A stretch of 64,000 nt of DNA from Anseranas semipalmata (GCA_013399115.1 VXAA01003984.1:76968-140967), one strand, 5' to 3'. Positions 12,969 through 26,028 are shown, counted from the first letter of the stretch. The notes: a model not told the origin generated them from the letters alone. Numbers and translations are program-made.

Positions 12969-15900
12969 TTTTCTACCTCAATATACCACTGTAAGGGTGA
13001 TGGATCTGCTAGCCAGCTCATGAGCAAAGTACTGTAGTATAATCTCTATTGATGCTCAAGGAAGTGGAGAGCACTGATCTAAATGAAACATGAGGTTTTG
13101 GGGCAGTTCAACAATAATTAGTGGTAGCTTGAGCTGCATACCAACTCAGGGAAGTTGTGATTTAGTTGCTGCAGGTCTCTTGGTTGAATCATGTTAGTGA
13201 AGAAAAGGGGTGATGACAGGCTCAAACTGTAATTGCCATGAGAGAGAACAACAACCCGAAGAGATATAGGGTGATCTCAAACAAAGCTACAATGAAACAT
13301 TTGAAACACCAAATTGAAATTTCAGATAGGGAGGAACATAGAAGAATGAGGGATTATTTTAATTTCTACCCTCAAATGTGGATGAAAAATAAAAAAATAT
13401 AAAAAAATCTTTGACTTTCCTGCACAACTGTTACCCTAAATTAGACGCATCATTCTCTTACAGAGATTCTTTAACGGGTATATTAATTGACGTGTATGCA
13501 AAAAAAAAAAAGAGAACAGCAACACTTTTTGCAAGATTATATCATTTTTATTGCCTTCTTAATATTTTTATGATCTTTTTATAGATCATATTACTATATA
13601 CATTTTATCATTATGAATGCTAATGTATGTCTCTATCAGATATTTGCTAGAAAGTTTGTGTTGCAGTGGAAACACTGTATATAAATTAACTTGATATTTT
13701 CACATCTCAACTCATATCCATCAATGAAAATCAGTTTATATCATGAAACTTAATAAAGAAAAGTGTCTAATTTATGGTAAGAATTGTATGGGTTTTGTCT
13801 GGTTACATGGTTTATTTTTGTTTGTTTTTGCTGATTAATACAGTTAGGCCAACAGAATATTTTATATGTTTGTGTAGATTTTGCAGCTTTTTGATTTTTT
13901 AAAAAATAAGAAAAAATAAGTTTTCAAAGGTGTCAGTTATGAAAATGACTTTTAAAATCTCCTGTTATTTCATTAAAATTTCCTTGATATCTCCACTGTA
14001 AGTAGCAGTAAGGATAAAATAAGCTTTTATATTCTGTGCTGGATAAAACAAAACATTTTAAGTCTGGATTTTCCTTTAAATTTGCTGAAAATGTGGAACA
14101 ATAAAAACTTAATTTGGAATATCCCAATTGGTTGAATAAACTGGAATAATCTTTTTTTTTTTTCTTAAAAAATGTCATCCAAAATATAATTTCATTTCTT
14201 ACATCTTGACCTTCTTTCCTCTGAGGTTTAAGGGAATCACACTACACACAGACACAAGACTGGTACAGTTGTCCTTATTGATAAAGCTATCAAGTTGAAC
14301 ATCATATAACCGTTGTTTTGGGACATTTCTTTCTTGCTAGCATTGAAATATATGGAATACTTAGACTTGAATCATTAGAAGAAAAAAAAAACATATTATG
14401 ACAATATATCTAAAAGATTCTTGTGTCTTTGACAGGGACTGAGAAGGATAAACTTGTTCATGAATTCCCACTCTTTGTCAATTGTGCTTACTGGCCATGC
14501 TTTGTAAAGCTTGTTTTGACTTCAAGATTTATAAACAATTTAACACTGATTACAAACATGTTAGAAAGAATGCAAAGGATTACAAACATGTTAGAAAGAA
14601 TTCAGTGGTGCCCAACAGGGCATTAGGGGAGAACACAAGGAAATACAACAGCTTCGATGTCTGAAATACTAAGGAAATAGGTCTTATTCTCCAGGCAGGA
14701 CAAAGACAGCTTGACCATGAACCTAACTCCTGAACAAGACTGTTTGGAGTTTCTTCATTAAATTTTTAATGTTTTGTGCAGATAGAGAGTTGTTGTTCAA
14801 GGAAATTAAACTACAGAGTAGGCACAACTTGATCATGCAGACTTCATGTTTCAACACTAAGCTAAACACTGCTATGAGATAAGAAAATAGGTTAAATTTC
14901 TCAATAGATCAGTTACAGTTTTATTACTGCAGACTGTCACCAAGACTGCCAGTTAGCACCAGTGTGTTGCAAAAGCTCACTACTAAAACACTCAGAGCTG
15001 AATCAACAAAGGACTGAGGCTTTGAAATATCTTACCTTTCAATGAACCTCATGTTTGCTTAACCTTCTTACCTTTATACATTTAATCTAGTAAAAAGTCT
15101 TGCATGGTTCTAGCTGTCCACAAATAGGTAGGCACAAAATCATCTATATGTGGAACTTCCAGACAAATTATTATGGATGCTTATATATGGTTCTCTGCAA
15201 GATTCTCAAAAAAGCCATTTTCCTGAAATCTCGTAAGATCAGGCAAAATTGTTCAGGGCAGATGACATTCCAGGGAAAGAAAATGACCTTGACTCAATTC
15301 TGTATTTGATCTTTGCCAGATATATGTAAAGAGAAGCTGAATGTTATACCACAGGAGGGGTTGGAAAATAACTGGTGGTCTCTATATAGAAAAGAGTTAT
15401 GGCAGCTCCAGGCACTTAGTCTGGGAGCAATAAAATAAAATTTAATGTATGGGCAAAATTTGGGCTGGAGGAAAATCTTACCCTAGACTTGTCCAGATAT
15501 GTATTTTTAGGTTATATCTCCTGGATCAAGCCCTATAAGACAGCCAATTATCAGCTTTTAGGCAGGGTTGTTGTGCTCTATTATACCTTGTAACTAGGGA
15601 TCCTGACATTCCCATCTGAAGATGGGAAATGTATTTGAAAACCACATTTGGAGAATGAACATGAAGCCAAGATTTCAGGACCATTCTCTAAACATACAGG
15701 AATTATGCAGTCTATGTTGTTCTTTCAGTCTTTCATGACAGCTTTATACAGTGAGTTAAATAGGAATTGAAAACAGGGACTTGACCCTCACCTTCTCATA
15801 TCCTATGTGGATGCTTTAATAAAAAATAATATTTACTGTCTCTAGTGTATACTCTTTTGTGCTCTCTTTCTGGTCCAACCATTGAAAAATGAAACAGGTC

Positions 15901-16080
15901 CAGAGAACTGAGAAATTTTATGATCTTTTGGGACTTGAAGATTGAGGGAAGGACTTAATTAGACCATAAAATACAAATTTGTTGTAGCCCTTGTAAAGGT
16001 GTAGCACATAAATATAAAAAATATTAACACACGGTATAAACTACTCTAAGTACCCCATGTTGATTAACAATGAAAGATCT
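12969..16080. other. Non-coding stretch with a local duplication and small hairpin
   Basis: No supported gene. An 8-bp perfect inverted repeat with a 6-nt loop (TATGATCT / AGATCATA) lies at 13569-13590 in very AT-rich sequence. A 30-bp tandem duplication lies at 14548-14601. Open frames are at most 81 codons. Confidence 0.5.
14548..14601. repeat. Tandem duplication, 30-bp period
   Basis: The 24-base block starting GATTACAAACATGTTAG at 14548-14571 is repeated exactly at 14578-14601. The identity implies a recent event, probably replication slippage. Confidence 0.9.
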
Positions 16081-16330
16081 CACCTTTTAAAATAATAGCA
16101 ATGCCAGTTGTAGAATGTGAAGAGTGCTTTGAATTACAATGAATTGTTGAATGCATTAGCCACAATATCAAATGCAGTCAAATTAAAATGTTCCCTTCTG
16201 ACATTTTCAATTAAACCCCATCAAGCTTCCAAACAACCTAGGAAAACTAAATAGACTGTGAGCTAATGGAAAAGGCAGCCTGACATCTTCTCCTTCCAAA
16301 AATCAGATTAAGCATCAATGCTGTTGCAAA
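16081..16330. promoter_or_regulatory. Candidate conserved non-coding stretch
   Basis: No open frame and no simple repeat. The stretch is complex AT-rich sequence with recurring AATTACAAT, GAATTGTTGAATGCATTAG and CAATTAAA-type cores. It resembles other vertebrate non-coding conserved elements, but no alignment was possible. Confidence 0.18.
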
Positions 16331-17324
16331 AATCTGTACCAGAACATTAAACAATTAAGAACTGGCATAACAGTACTGACCAATGGTCCATCCACTCTTG
16401 TGTTATACCAATTGCTTGTGACAGAGGCCAATACTGAATGCACCAGAGGAAGAAAGAAGAGTTATAACAGTGAGATCTTGCTATTTTAAGATTCTTTCCA
16501 TTTAAGCACTTCAAAGTTAAATTTGTTTTTGGTGTTTCTATAGCTCCCTTGACCTAATGTTGAAAAATTTCTAATGCTTGCCTGCACAGCACCCTTTTGA
16601 GGTTGGAAGGCATTATAAACCATTTTACAGAAGTGGGAAGCAGGCAAGAGCATGGTTAACTCAAAGTGAGAGAAGGTTTCTGAAACAGAGTAGGAAAGCT
16701 AACCCCGATAGTTTAAAGTTTCGTCTAGGGCAAGTGAAGTGAATCTTCCTTACAAGCTGCCTGGCAAAATTTTCAGTTGGTCAAGGACCACAAGTCTTGG
16801 ACATCAGAGAATGGAGGAGAAGGGTTGCTCCGGGAATGATCTGTAGGATTCTCGGGGAGAGGACAAAAATTGCTCAGGGATCCCAGCACATCCTTGTATG
16901 TAGGTCTTGGGAGGTGATCCCTGATGAGGTCAGTCATAACAAATCTCACATGAAAACTTCTTTCCACAGCCAGGTATTTAGTTAACATAGTAACATTTTA
17001 GTATCAGGACCCTGCTGCTTCCCAGGAATAGCCTCAGCATGCAAGCTGTGCTTGAACTGGTCTCTAAGTCACCTGACTCAAAAGCCATCTCTGAATCTCT
17101 AAACAATCAAGGAAAAGAACATCTCTCAAGAATGTAAAGATAATTTTTTTTAGGAAAATCCTACATCTATATTGAGTAAATGTCTAAATATGGAGCAAAA
17201 GAGCAGGAGCAAGGATGCATGGCAGAGGCAGATGCTTTCCCCTTTATAATACACAGTGAAGCACAGTTCATGTTCTTTGGAGACCTGCTTAGACTCAAGT
17301 TTCTCCCACTACCCAGGGTTATTT
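16331..17324. other. Non-coding stretch, nothing recognised
   Basis: Two antiparallel open frames of 62 and 71 codons overlap at about 16773-16988. Neither matches a known family. No repeat was recognised. Confidence 0.5.
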
Positions 17325-17478
17325 GTTTCCTTTTCCTTTTCCTTTTCCTTTTCCTTTTCCTTTTCCTTTTCCTTTTCCTTTTCCTTTTCCTTTTCCTTTT
17401 TCCTTTTTCCTTTTCCTTTTCCTTTTTCCTTTTCCTTTTGCTTTTCCTTTTCCTTTTGCTTTTCCTTTTCCTTTTCCA
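17325..17478 (+). repeat. (TTTTCC)n array with higher-order variants
   Basis: The array has a pure 5' part of about 12 TTTTCC units. A middle part follows with TTTTTCC length variants. In the 3' part TTTTGC units at 17436-17441 and 17454-17459 recur every 18 bp (TTTTGC plus two TTTTCC). It is homopyrimidine on the plus strand except for the two G. The Phe/Pro/Leu/Ser-rich open frames across it are artefacts of a 6-bp unit. Confidence 0.96.
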
Positions 17479-19985
17479 TTTTCCCCAGATAGAATGAATG
17501 TGCAGGAGAGAGTTGTGAGTCTTCAGTAGTGGAAGGCGGGAGGAAAATTACAAACACTGGGCTAGGAGAAAGAGGTTGAGTTTCCACCTTAGGTAAAGTT
17601 GGTCTGACTATTGTCCTCTAAGTGTCCAGGATATTCCAAATTCCTTCTCTGTGCAAGCAATAAGGAAAATAATTTCCTAGTTTTTAGCTGCTGCTGTTCA
17701 GTATACAGTGTGCAACTAATCCTAAAATGAGCAGGAGAAATAACACACCTTTTGTTTGTAACAGTTTTATTCATACAAGTCTCTTGGTAAAGATTTGCTT
17801 TTTGTGCTTAATGTTTACAGCTGCATCTGCCCTGAAATATAGCCAGTGAGGAAGTCATAAATGCATGAAAGATGTTTACATGTCTAGTTTTTGTACGGTT
17901 TAAGTTAGTCCTTATTTGTGTCTCTACTATGTCCTTGTGACTTCTGACAGTCCCATCATATCAAGCAAATCTCAAATGTGTTGAAGATCGAGCAGAAGGT
18001 GAAAGTTTAGCTGATTAACTAAATTCTAAATGAATCCAGGAGAAAAGTGTAGAAATGAATAAGTACATTACACATCTTTACCCTGGTTCCCAAAGGATTT
18101 GATTAAAAATGAATAGATAGAAACATCTGTAAAATAGGTATTTCTGTAATTCAGTTTAGACCTCTATTCTTAAAACATTTAGTATTTTTGAGTTACATTT
18201 CTTTCTGCTCAACCTGCTTCATTTTCATGTTATCTTTGTCCATGAAGCTCACACAGTGTCTGAGTACGATGAGGGCAAACTTCTGGCACTGTTGTATTTG
18301 TAAAAGAAACATGCATACACAGTTAATAAGATTTACAGCACAGAAGCATAATAAATCAATGCAGAATTGAGTGAGTTGTATTAGGGGAAAGTGAAAATAA
18401 GATTTCTGGTTCTGAAATGGATCACAAGACCAACAGAGAATTGTGCATTGCCTGAGAACTGTGGTATAGTACCTTTTCTTTCTCTTACTCTTTTTCTGCA
18501 TTGTCAATGTAGACTTTAACACCTGTATTTATTCCTCTTAATCCAAAGACAACTGATATACCTAAGTTTGGAACTAAGTGAGATTTATAAAATCAAAATT
18601 GAAAGAAAAAGTAGTTCTTGAGAAATAATTGTTTTTCCTTGTGTTCTCAGCCTAGCCAAGCAAAACTTCCCCAAATAAGAACAATAGCTAGTACTCAGAG
18701 CAATTCTGAAATGTCAGTTGCAATTATTTTTGATGAAATATGAAAACCCCTTAGTTAAACACTATTTTTAAAGATGAATGGAGTGAATATCAGGGATAAC
18801 ATCACACTGACTATAATAGTCATCAGAGAAGACAGACTCATAAAGACCATCTAATCATAAATGTCAGTGTTTGAAAGCACTGAATATATACATACATGTA
18901 TGTTATGTCTAGGTCTTTATGCCCACAATATCTTGAACTTACTTTTCTTAAAGTTTAGTTTGTGGCTAAATTAATCATAAACAAGTGTGCTCATCACAGT
19001 TGGAATCCCATGCTGCTAAAGAGCTGTGCATAAAAACTCAATTATCCTAAACTCAGTGGGAGACATAAAAGGTAAGAGAAAAAATGGTAGTATACTCTAG
19101 TAAAGTTGTTTGATTAGTATCACACAAAATGTTGGTATATATCCAGGAAGATCAAGTTTTCTGACTGCTAGTTATATCCCTGCTGGCATTATTACTTCTG
19201 ATTTTCCTTAAGCAAAAAAAAAATATATATANAAGAAAAACAAAAACTTTTGTTGTTCAGCAAATTACCAGGCTAGATATTTTGACTCAGATTTCCAGAG
19301 GGACTTGATTGTCTGAACCTCACTGAAGGTGGGATTTAGATACTTGTAGCAGAAAATCCTGCTTCCAAGAAAAAGGCCTAACTAACAGCAATTGCACTCT
19401 CAGCAAAGTATCACCTCAGACCAACTATGAATCTCTACTGTCAACTGTCAAAAATTGGTGGATGAGTAGATAAATTAATCTACCCATCCATCGTTTCATA
19501 CTGTTGTTTCCAAAGCAATCTATCATCTAATAGATTTAATAATAAGACTCACAACTTTTTCTACCTGTAATACCAGATTGTGTCATATTTCTAAATGCTT
19601 TTTTTTGGTTCCCTTTAGATGGATGTGCTACAGAATAGATCAGACCACACTTCTGGCCTGTCAGATAGTATTAATTTATGATGTTCTCTCATCCTTCCCT
19701 GGTGCTTTGGATCAAACAAAGGCACTGTTTAAATAAATAAAATGTAATGTAATGCAATTAAACATTTTCCCATAGCTGTTAAGATCAAGGCAACTAATAA
19801 TTACCTGATGTAACACTTTTAAAACCCATGACAGACATTTATATAGTTTAGCGATTACTGTCATAATGTTAAGCTATTGAGCCAAGATCTGCTCACATTA
19901 TTCAGTTAAGAATAATGTAAAACCAGCAGAGGTAAGATCAGCAGAAATCAGTCCATGACCATTATTAATTCAATAGAAATATTTA
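17479..19985. other. Non-coding stretch, no gene seen
   Basis: Open frames reach 109 codons (18193-18522, minus) with no domain. A 14-bp palindrome ACATACATGTATGT lies near 18890-18903. A single N sits at 19232 in an A/TA run. No mobile element was recognised. Confidence 0.5.
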
Positions 19986-19989
19986 AGGC

Positions 19990-20105
19990 TTTACAAGACT
20001 GGAAGGAACAATTATAGTCCAATCTCACGCTCCTCCTCTTGAAACCATAAAGTTCACCTGGCAGTTCCAGGATCCATCTCAATGTCTTGTGATTGAAAAC
20101 AACCA
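19990..20105 (-). mobile_element. Old CR1/L3-like LINE fragment
   Basis: The plus strand reads as the reverse of an old amniote CR1/L3-type 3' region: GACTGGAAGGAACAATTATAG, a TCCAATCTC block, CCATAAAGTTCACC, AGTTCCAGGATCCATC, then CTTGTGATTGAA. The order and spacing of these blocks match my memory of the family, but the copy is much diverged and has no tail. Both ends are approximate. Confidence 0.5.
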
Positions 20106-21870
20106 TTGCAATGTTACAGGTCCCCGGCTATGAAGACAGGGCAACCTCCTGTCCCCAGGAATGAGCGCTGAAGCACTGACCTGGCTAGAAAGTCACACAG
20201 GAAGCTTGAGAACAGTACTCAGCTCTCTGCAAAAAATTCCAGTGTTGTAGATGTAATTTTTGCCCCTTAACCATAATAGCATACTTAAATCATCATTCCC
20301 ATTTATTATGGATGTAAATTTTGTGGCTATAAAAGTTATTATAATGGTAAAAGTTTCAAGAAGCAGTGCAGTATACCAGGCAGATTTGCACTTTCTCTCT
20401 CTCTACCTTACTTTCTTTTCCTTAAAAGATTTTAACTTCTCTTGCAAAGTGTATCAAGATTTAGAAATGAAACATGTATTTATTTATTTTTGTTCCAGGT
20501 TGGAAATAAAAGTATTTTGCCTAAGGGAAAAAAAATCCATTCCTTTGAGAAAATGAGTTGTGCTAGTAAACTATATAAGCAAGGTAGCCACTAATCCTAT
20601 TGCAAATTTTCCTCCATAAATATAAAACCTCTTCATGGAAAAATACTTGTGTGTATGCACACATATACACACAATACACACATACCCACATAGACCCACA
20701 TAAAAGTTGCCCCTGTGGTATTCGTGAGAAACCAGATACACAGAAATCCCTCCAGACTTTTATATAACCTAATGACTTAGACTTTCAGGAGGAATATCCA
20801 TATTCATTGTTCTGCTATGCCTGGTTTTCTATAGTGATGTTTTACAAACTCCAAAACTGTCTGCTATTCTAAGGTGAGGCCTTTTGTCCTGTGATTTTTA
20901 TCATAAAAGTTCCACAAAGCCTTATTTTCCATTTAAGATCTGAGAGAATTTACTTCAAATCTTAAGAGAAACAAGCAAGCAAACAAGGAAAAAACTATGC
21001 TTTTAGCACCACGAAGTCTCAGGGTTTGGTTAGCTCAGTAATTATTCACTATTCAAAGGATCATCTTACCTCTTTCACTTGCACTGATTCACTGCAATTT
21101 CATTTTTGCAAATGAAAAGAGTCTTGGCCTCATGGTTTTTTTTTTTCAGTATGTGAACTTTAGTGGCCAGCTACTGCCCTGGATGAACTTTTCTACCTCT
21201 GTGAAGCACTGCATGTGGCAAGGAAAGAGCTGTATTACGATGTGTGATGATAGGAGGGGCTAGGCACCAAGTGGTGAGGTTTGACCTTCCTGCAGACTTG
21301 TCCAGTCAAGTCCCCATTTCTCTCTTTGAAATTTATGTGCAATCTTCAAATACCGTGTTGAAAAGAAACCAAAACCAGCTCTGAATGCTCAAACACTGAC
21401 AGCATATTTTTAAGGTTGGTGTAATGTAATTCGATTTTTTGCTGGGATGATTAGCCTGCCCCCACAGCCACATTATGCCAAAGGGATCACAGGAAGAGAG
21501 GATGTGGTGGTGGAGGCTGGAGGCAGAGCAGGGTCCCTGCCTCCCTCCACAGGCCTCCCACTCCCTCCCCACAGTAGCACGGCCCAGAGGTTCTGCACCA
21601 GTTGCTGGCCAGATGTTCGAGACTGCATCCCTACTGGAAGGTTGTGACAAAGCCCCTGAGAGTTGAATGACAACAATCTGTCAACTAGGCATCAGCACAT
21701 TTTTTTTCCATATTCCATTATTCTGCACCTTATGTCACTGTTTTTAGTTCCTAAATTGCCCGTTGTTTATTTCTGTTCGTTTCTTCCATCAGTATTTTTT
21801 AATTTTAATGACATTCCACTGTTGAGACTGTTCTTCAGAGTGCCGACACTGCTTTCCCCAACCCGAGGCA
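20106..21870. other. Non-coding stretch with a degenerate CA patch
   Basis: A degenerate ACAC/CACAT-rich patch lies at about 20650-20705. At 21333-21676 overlapping frames on both strands stay open for 63-105 codons in locally GC-richer sequence. None carries a recognisable domain, so they are not called as genes. Confidence 0.45.
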
Positions 21871-21872
21871 GC

Positions 21873-21912
21873 AGGGGGGAAGAGAAGGAGAAGGAGGGAG
21901 GGGGGAAGGCAA
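21873..21912 (+). repeat. G-rich purine tract
   Basis: A nearly pure A/G tract with two six-G runs, one GGG run and several GG pairs. The loops between the larger runs are too long for a canonical three-tetrad quadruplex. It is a purine-strand-asymmetric simple sequence. Confidence 0.75.
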
Positions 21913-24160
21913 GGACATATCAATTACTCAGAAAGATTCAGAGGTTCAAGATGTGATGACACTGACAGTAGGAAGTATGATAAATGCTCTGATTTACATC
22001 CAACTCCCATTAGATAGTTGCAGGAAATTATGATAAAGTGATTATTTACAAGGAAAACCTTTACAACTTAATTAAATAAGACTGAGTTTCTGATTTGAGA
22101 GGACAGAACGGATATAATAAATAGGACTTCTATTTTTTTTCCTCTGATCAATGGCAAAGCACTTTCAGCTTCTAAATCCCCTGTGCATTTTCTCATCTAT
22201 ACGCAACTTACCAAGATGGTACCCATAGGACCAAAGGGTAGGTAGGCATCAGGGGGTTTCTGTGGGGGCTTTTATTACATGTCTAAGCTGAGAAATGTCC
22301 CAGTGTATTGCTCAGGGCACGGTGGTACTGGGCTGCTGTCCTGGTGACATTTGAAATGCCTGGGGAAGAGGAAGATTTCTTCAAGGGGGGTCAGGAAGAC
22401 TTTTCACACCAGAGATTTGTAGACAGTGGGCATGCCAACAAAACCAGAAAGAAAATAAAATCACTTTAATTTTTTTTTTCTCTTTTGCTGTTCTTGTCCT
22501 ATTTTGCTTTGTGGTCTCCAGGGTTTAGGACACAATTAGCTGAGTTATGTCTCTCCCTTTGATTCTGTTAGGTGGGATCAACAGAGGCACACAAGTTAAA
22601 GCCCTCACAAATATTACACAGAGAAAAATGTCCTCTGTGAGTTATCCTCACTTGTAGCATTCACTCCCTCATGGATTTGCCAGAGCTCAGATTTCTTAAT
22701 TTTCCAGATACAGTGGAAAATCTGCTATTTCTCTTTCTTTATTAGAAAGCTATTGAGGAGGATTTAAAGAAACAAAAGCAACTTTAAAAACAATCCTTTC
22801 ATTTATGTTGCTAGGCTAAGCTTGCAGAATAGACAGCCAGAACCGTGGATTACACACTGTAAAGATTCACACACGCACATCTACAGCCCTGCTGCATGTG
22901 TGACAATACCACAGGTCACAAATCAGTCCCCACAGCTTCGTCTTTCCACAGCTGCTGTAAAATGCACAGAGGTGGCCAGGAGTGCTCCTTCAGGAGCTGA
23001 TGCTCACATTGCTCTGTCTGATCCTCTTACACCTTACATAGCTTTAAGGGGGATAGGCAGCAATTCTGGAGACAAATTGCCTTCTGAGACATCTCCCTCA
23101 CCAAGAGGCTTGAAAAGGGGCCCCAAGGCAGCAAGCTTTTGGGAGGTACATCAGATAAGCATCAGAAGTAGGGTGGGACCTTCAGCACAGAAGTTCAGAT
23201 ATGCAGCCCTGCACAGGCATCCCACAGCGGCTGTGAACCCAGGACAGGAGGAAGGCTTCCCTGCAGACCATGCTGAGAGTAGGCAACACCACTGGCTCCA
23301 AATGGCTCTGTCTTGAGAGAAAAGGGAGTTCATAGATCAAGCTCCTGTCTTTATAGCCTGGGATTCTAGTTGCAAATAATGGGATTTAGGAAACAGAGGT
23401 GTGATGAGGCAGAACTAAATAGCCTTTTTGAAGCATTACTGAGAAAGAAAGTTGCTGCAAGTAGTCATTAAGTGGGAGAGATTAACAATGGAGAGCTGCA
23501 GTTCCCAGTGCAGTGCCTTCTCTTTGAGGTTTGTGAGGCTGAGGAGGGACTTGCAATATTCCCTTCTTCCCTTCTGCAGTACACAGGCAGCCTTTTGTCC
23601 TGAGTTTTAGGGGGCAGCATGCTTAACACTGCTCAGCAGCACTTCCCTATATTTTAACGCAGGGGATGGGAACGTGTAAAACACCTAGGCAAGTGGCTGA
23701 AATCATTTAGGAAAGGACAGAAGGTAAATATGTCGTTTACTGTCTGGCCAGGACACAGCCTGACATCTATAGACTGACAAAAGTGCTGGGGAATCTCTAA
23801 TAACCACAAATGGCTCCTGACTCATTTTCACTCTCCAGCCAGCAGGCTGTTGCAGCTACAAATGAAGGGGAAGTGAAATTGTAGACATGATGTACTGTGA
23901 TCTATGATCATTATAAGTAAGAACATCAGAAATCCTTGAAAGAGAAAGAAATCCCCTATGGGCCTATTATGCCTGCTCCTTTTGTTTACTTCTTCTTGAA
24001 TTTCCTATTATTTTCAGCTATGATTACATATCACAGGCCTCTCCAACCTGTGACTGACCTTTTGAGTTATAAATTGGATAAAGCAAACTGCTGAAAAAGT
24101 ATGAGTTAAATATGTAGATTGGGGGCAATAAATACAAAATGTATTATATATATACATAAA
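21913..24160. other. Non-coding stretch holding the longest open frame (164 codons)
   Basis: The plus-strand frame 22822-23316 is the longest ATG-started frame in the window. Its product is rich in Ser, Pro, Ala and His. It has no signal peptide, membrane segment, repeat or motif that I recognise. Local GC is higher than nearby, which lowers stop-codon frequency. No convincing promoter, Kozak context or splice pattern was seen. It could at most be an exon of a non-coding RNA. Confidence 0.4.
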
Positions 24161-24163
24161 GAT

Positions 24164-24197
24164 ATGTGTGTGTGTATATATATATATATATATACAT
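24164..24197 (+). repeat. (GT)n(AT)n compound microsatellite
   Basis: A short GTGTGTGT run passes directly into an ATAT run of about 18 bp. It is a typical compound dinucleotide repeat. Confidence 0.92.
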
Positions 24198-24508
24198 GCA
24201 TCTCCAAAACTACTCAACTGTGAAAGCTTCTGAGAAATGTAAGGAAAGAAAGCATCTGGATTTTGTTCTGTACATCCTATCTGGTCTTCTGCACCTCAGC
24301 TCTAGGGATAGCTCTTAACTATGAAAATGAGGTTGCATTAATTTCACTCCAGGATCAACCAGGGGAAGGACACAGCATATTAGTCGTCAGGGTTCTCTTT
24401 TATATTCATCCGCATGCATTAACCTTCATCTTATTTGTTGAGTTAGGCTGCTTTTTGTATATCATGAATAATTTCGTTAAGCATTAAGAATTTACCCACA
24501 CTGTATCT

Positions 24509-24535
24509 TTGTTTATTTATTTATTTATTTTAAAT
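24509..24535 (+). repeat. (TTTA)n tract
   Basis: About five TTTA units. Similar short (TTTA)n or (TTTTA)n tracts occur near 25616-25647, 27520-27546 and 52425-52458. Confidence 0.8.
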
Positions 24536-24649
24536 ATTTACAATTTGTAATACATAATAAATATGTAATAGGCAGGGTACGATTTCTTGGGGTTTACTAT
24601 TATCTCAGTCTGTCATGTCCTATAACCTTTCTTGGCTTATACAATATTC

Positions 24650-24810
24650 AGGACTTTAATGCAGCGTCAGTGCTGTTATCATGGGTCGATGGCAAAAGGA
24701 CAGCCATCTTGACACTCCCCACTCACTAATCACGTCTATTTTGATTTGATAAGCATATAAACGCTTCTGGATTTATGCAATATCCATGCAAATGTGTTAA
24801 AAATACTTGT
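24650..24810. promoter_or_regulatory. Candidate regulatory element with octamer site
   Basis: Contains a perfect POU/Oct octamer ATGCAAAT at 24786-24793, a C/EBP-like TTATGCAA at 24773-24780, a GATAAG core near 24748, and CACGTC near 24732. This clustering in complex, repeat-free sequence is enhancer-like. There is no open frame. Evidence is motif content only. Confidence 0.25.
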
Positions 24811-26028
24811 CAGTGTCCTTATTTTGAGGGTTAAAATCAGAAAATCTTAGAGGAAGGAGAATCCTCTGGTTGCATAAGATGCCAGATTTCTGGCCCTAAA
24901 AAATGCAATGATGTATAGATGATTTTAGGCAATATTCAATGACGGCATTTTTACCCCTTAGATTTTTTAAGGAATTTCCCTTGATTCTGGAAGAAAGAGG
25001 AAAGAATAGCTGGGGGTGGTTTATTCATTTTCAACAATGGAAGGTAATTGCAGAACATCAAAATAATATTTCTGATTCAGAAGAATATTTGCAATGGATG
25101 TATTGAGTTCACTGTTCTTTTGCATGGCCACTACAACAAGTGGGACCTTATGGTAACAACACATCAAAGACTACACTAACAGCAACAGCAACAACTTAGT
25201 CATCTGCCTTGCAGGAGAAAGAGAACTAGTTCTGATGAAACTATGGAATTTACATGAAAAAGTTGAGTGTATCTGACTTGATCCTGTAGCAAGCTATGAT
25301 ACATATGAACATTAAAATGTTCATCAAGCATTTAACAAGTTTCTTAATCACGTTTTAACATGAATAATCTAGCTGAAGTGAATTGGACTGCAAATTAGGT
25401 AAGCTTAAATACATTGCTGAATAAGGACAAAAGTATGCTTTATCTTTACTATTTTCTTTGGTTTTACATATCAAAACATATTTCACAAAAAAATGTAAGT
25501 AAAGAATCATTTTGTTTTCCAAAACACTGATTTTGATATCTATTCACATTCTGTTGGAAACACATGCCAGAGAAGCCTCATGATCTAACATGACTTTAAA
25601 AAGTGCATTGATTATTTTTTTATTTTTATTTTATTTTATTTATTTGTTAGAAATGGCAGAAAAAATCGAGAACATTCTTCCGGGATTCCTTCTAACCAAT
25701 GGAAATGAACTATTGGGGAAAATGAAATGGAAGTGAACTTAGAATAAACTAGCCATGAAATGAATGAGTGTGTAACCTTTGAGAAAGAAGAGCAACAAAA
25801 GTTGATTAAAGCAGACTCCAACAACTCTGGATTTTAGTGGAGAAGATGATGAAGAAAACTGATCTAAGAAGAAATGGGATTCAGGAGCACGGTTCTTCCT
25901 GAAATAAAAAATTATAGGAATTACAAGACTACTTATAGAGGTGAAGGAATGCAATGAGAATGACCAAAACAAAGAAAAAAATTATTAGAATGATTGAATA
26001 AATTAGTTATTTTTAACATTTAAAAATG
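24811..26028. other. Non-coding stretch, nothing recognised
   Basis: Antisense frames of 62 and 77 codons near 25636-25972 have no domain. A T-rich (TTTTA)n patch lies at 25612-25647. No mobile element was recognised. Confidence 0.5.

Noticed and set aside
14290..14340. ATAACCGTTGTTTTGG block resembling an LTR polyadenylation region
   Set aside because: No TATA box, terminus or other LTR block in a fitting position.
17180..17587. Phe/Pro/Leu-rich and Lys/Glu-rich open frames
   Set aside because: Translations of the (TTTTCC)n array in different frames, not proteins.
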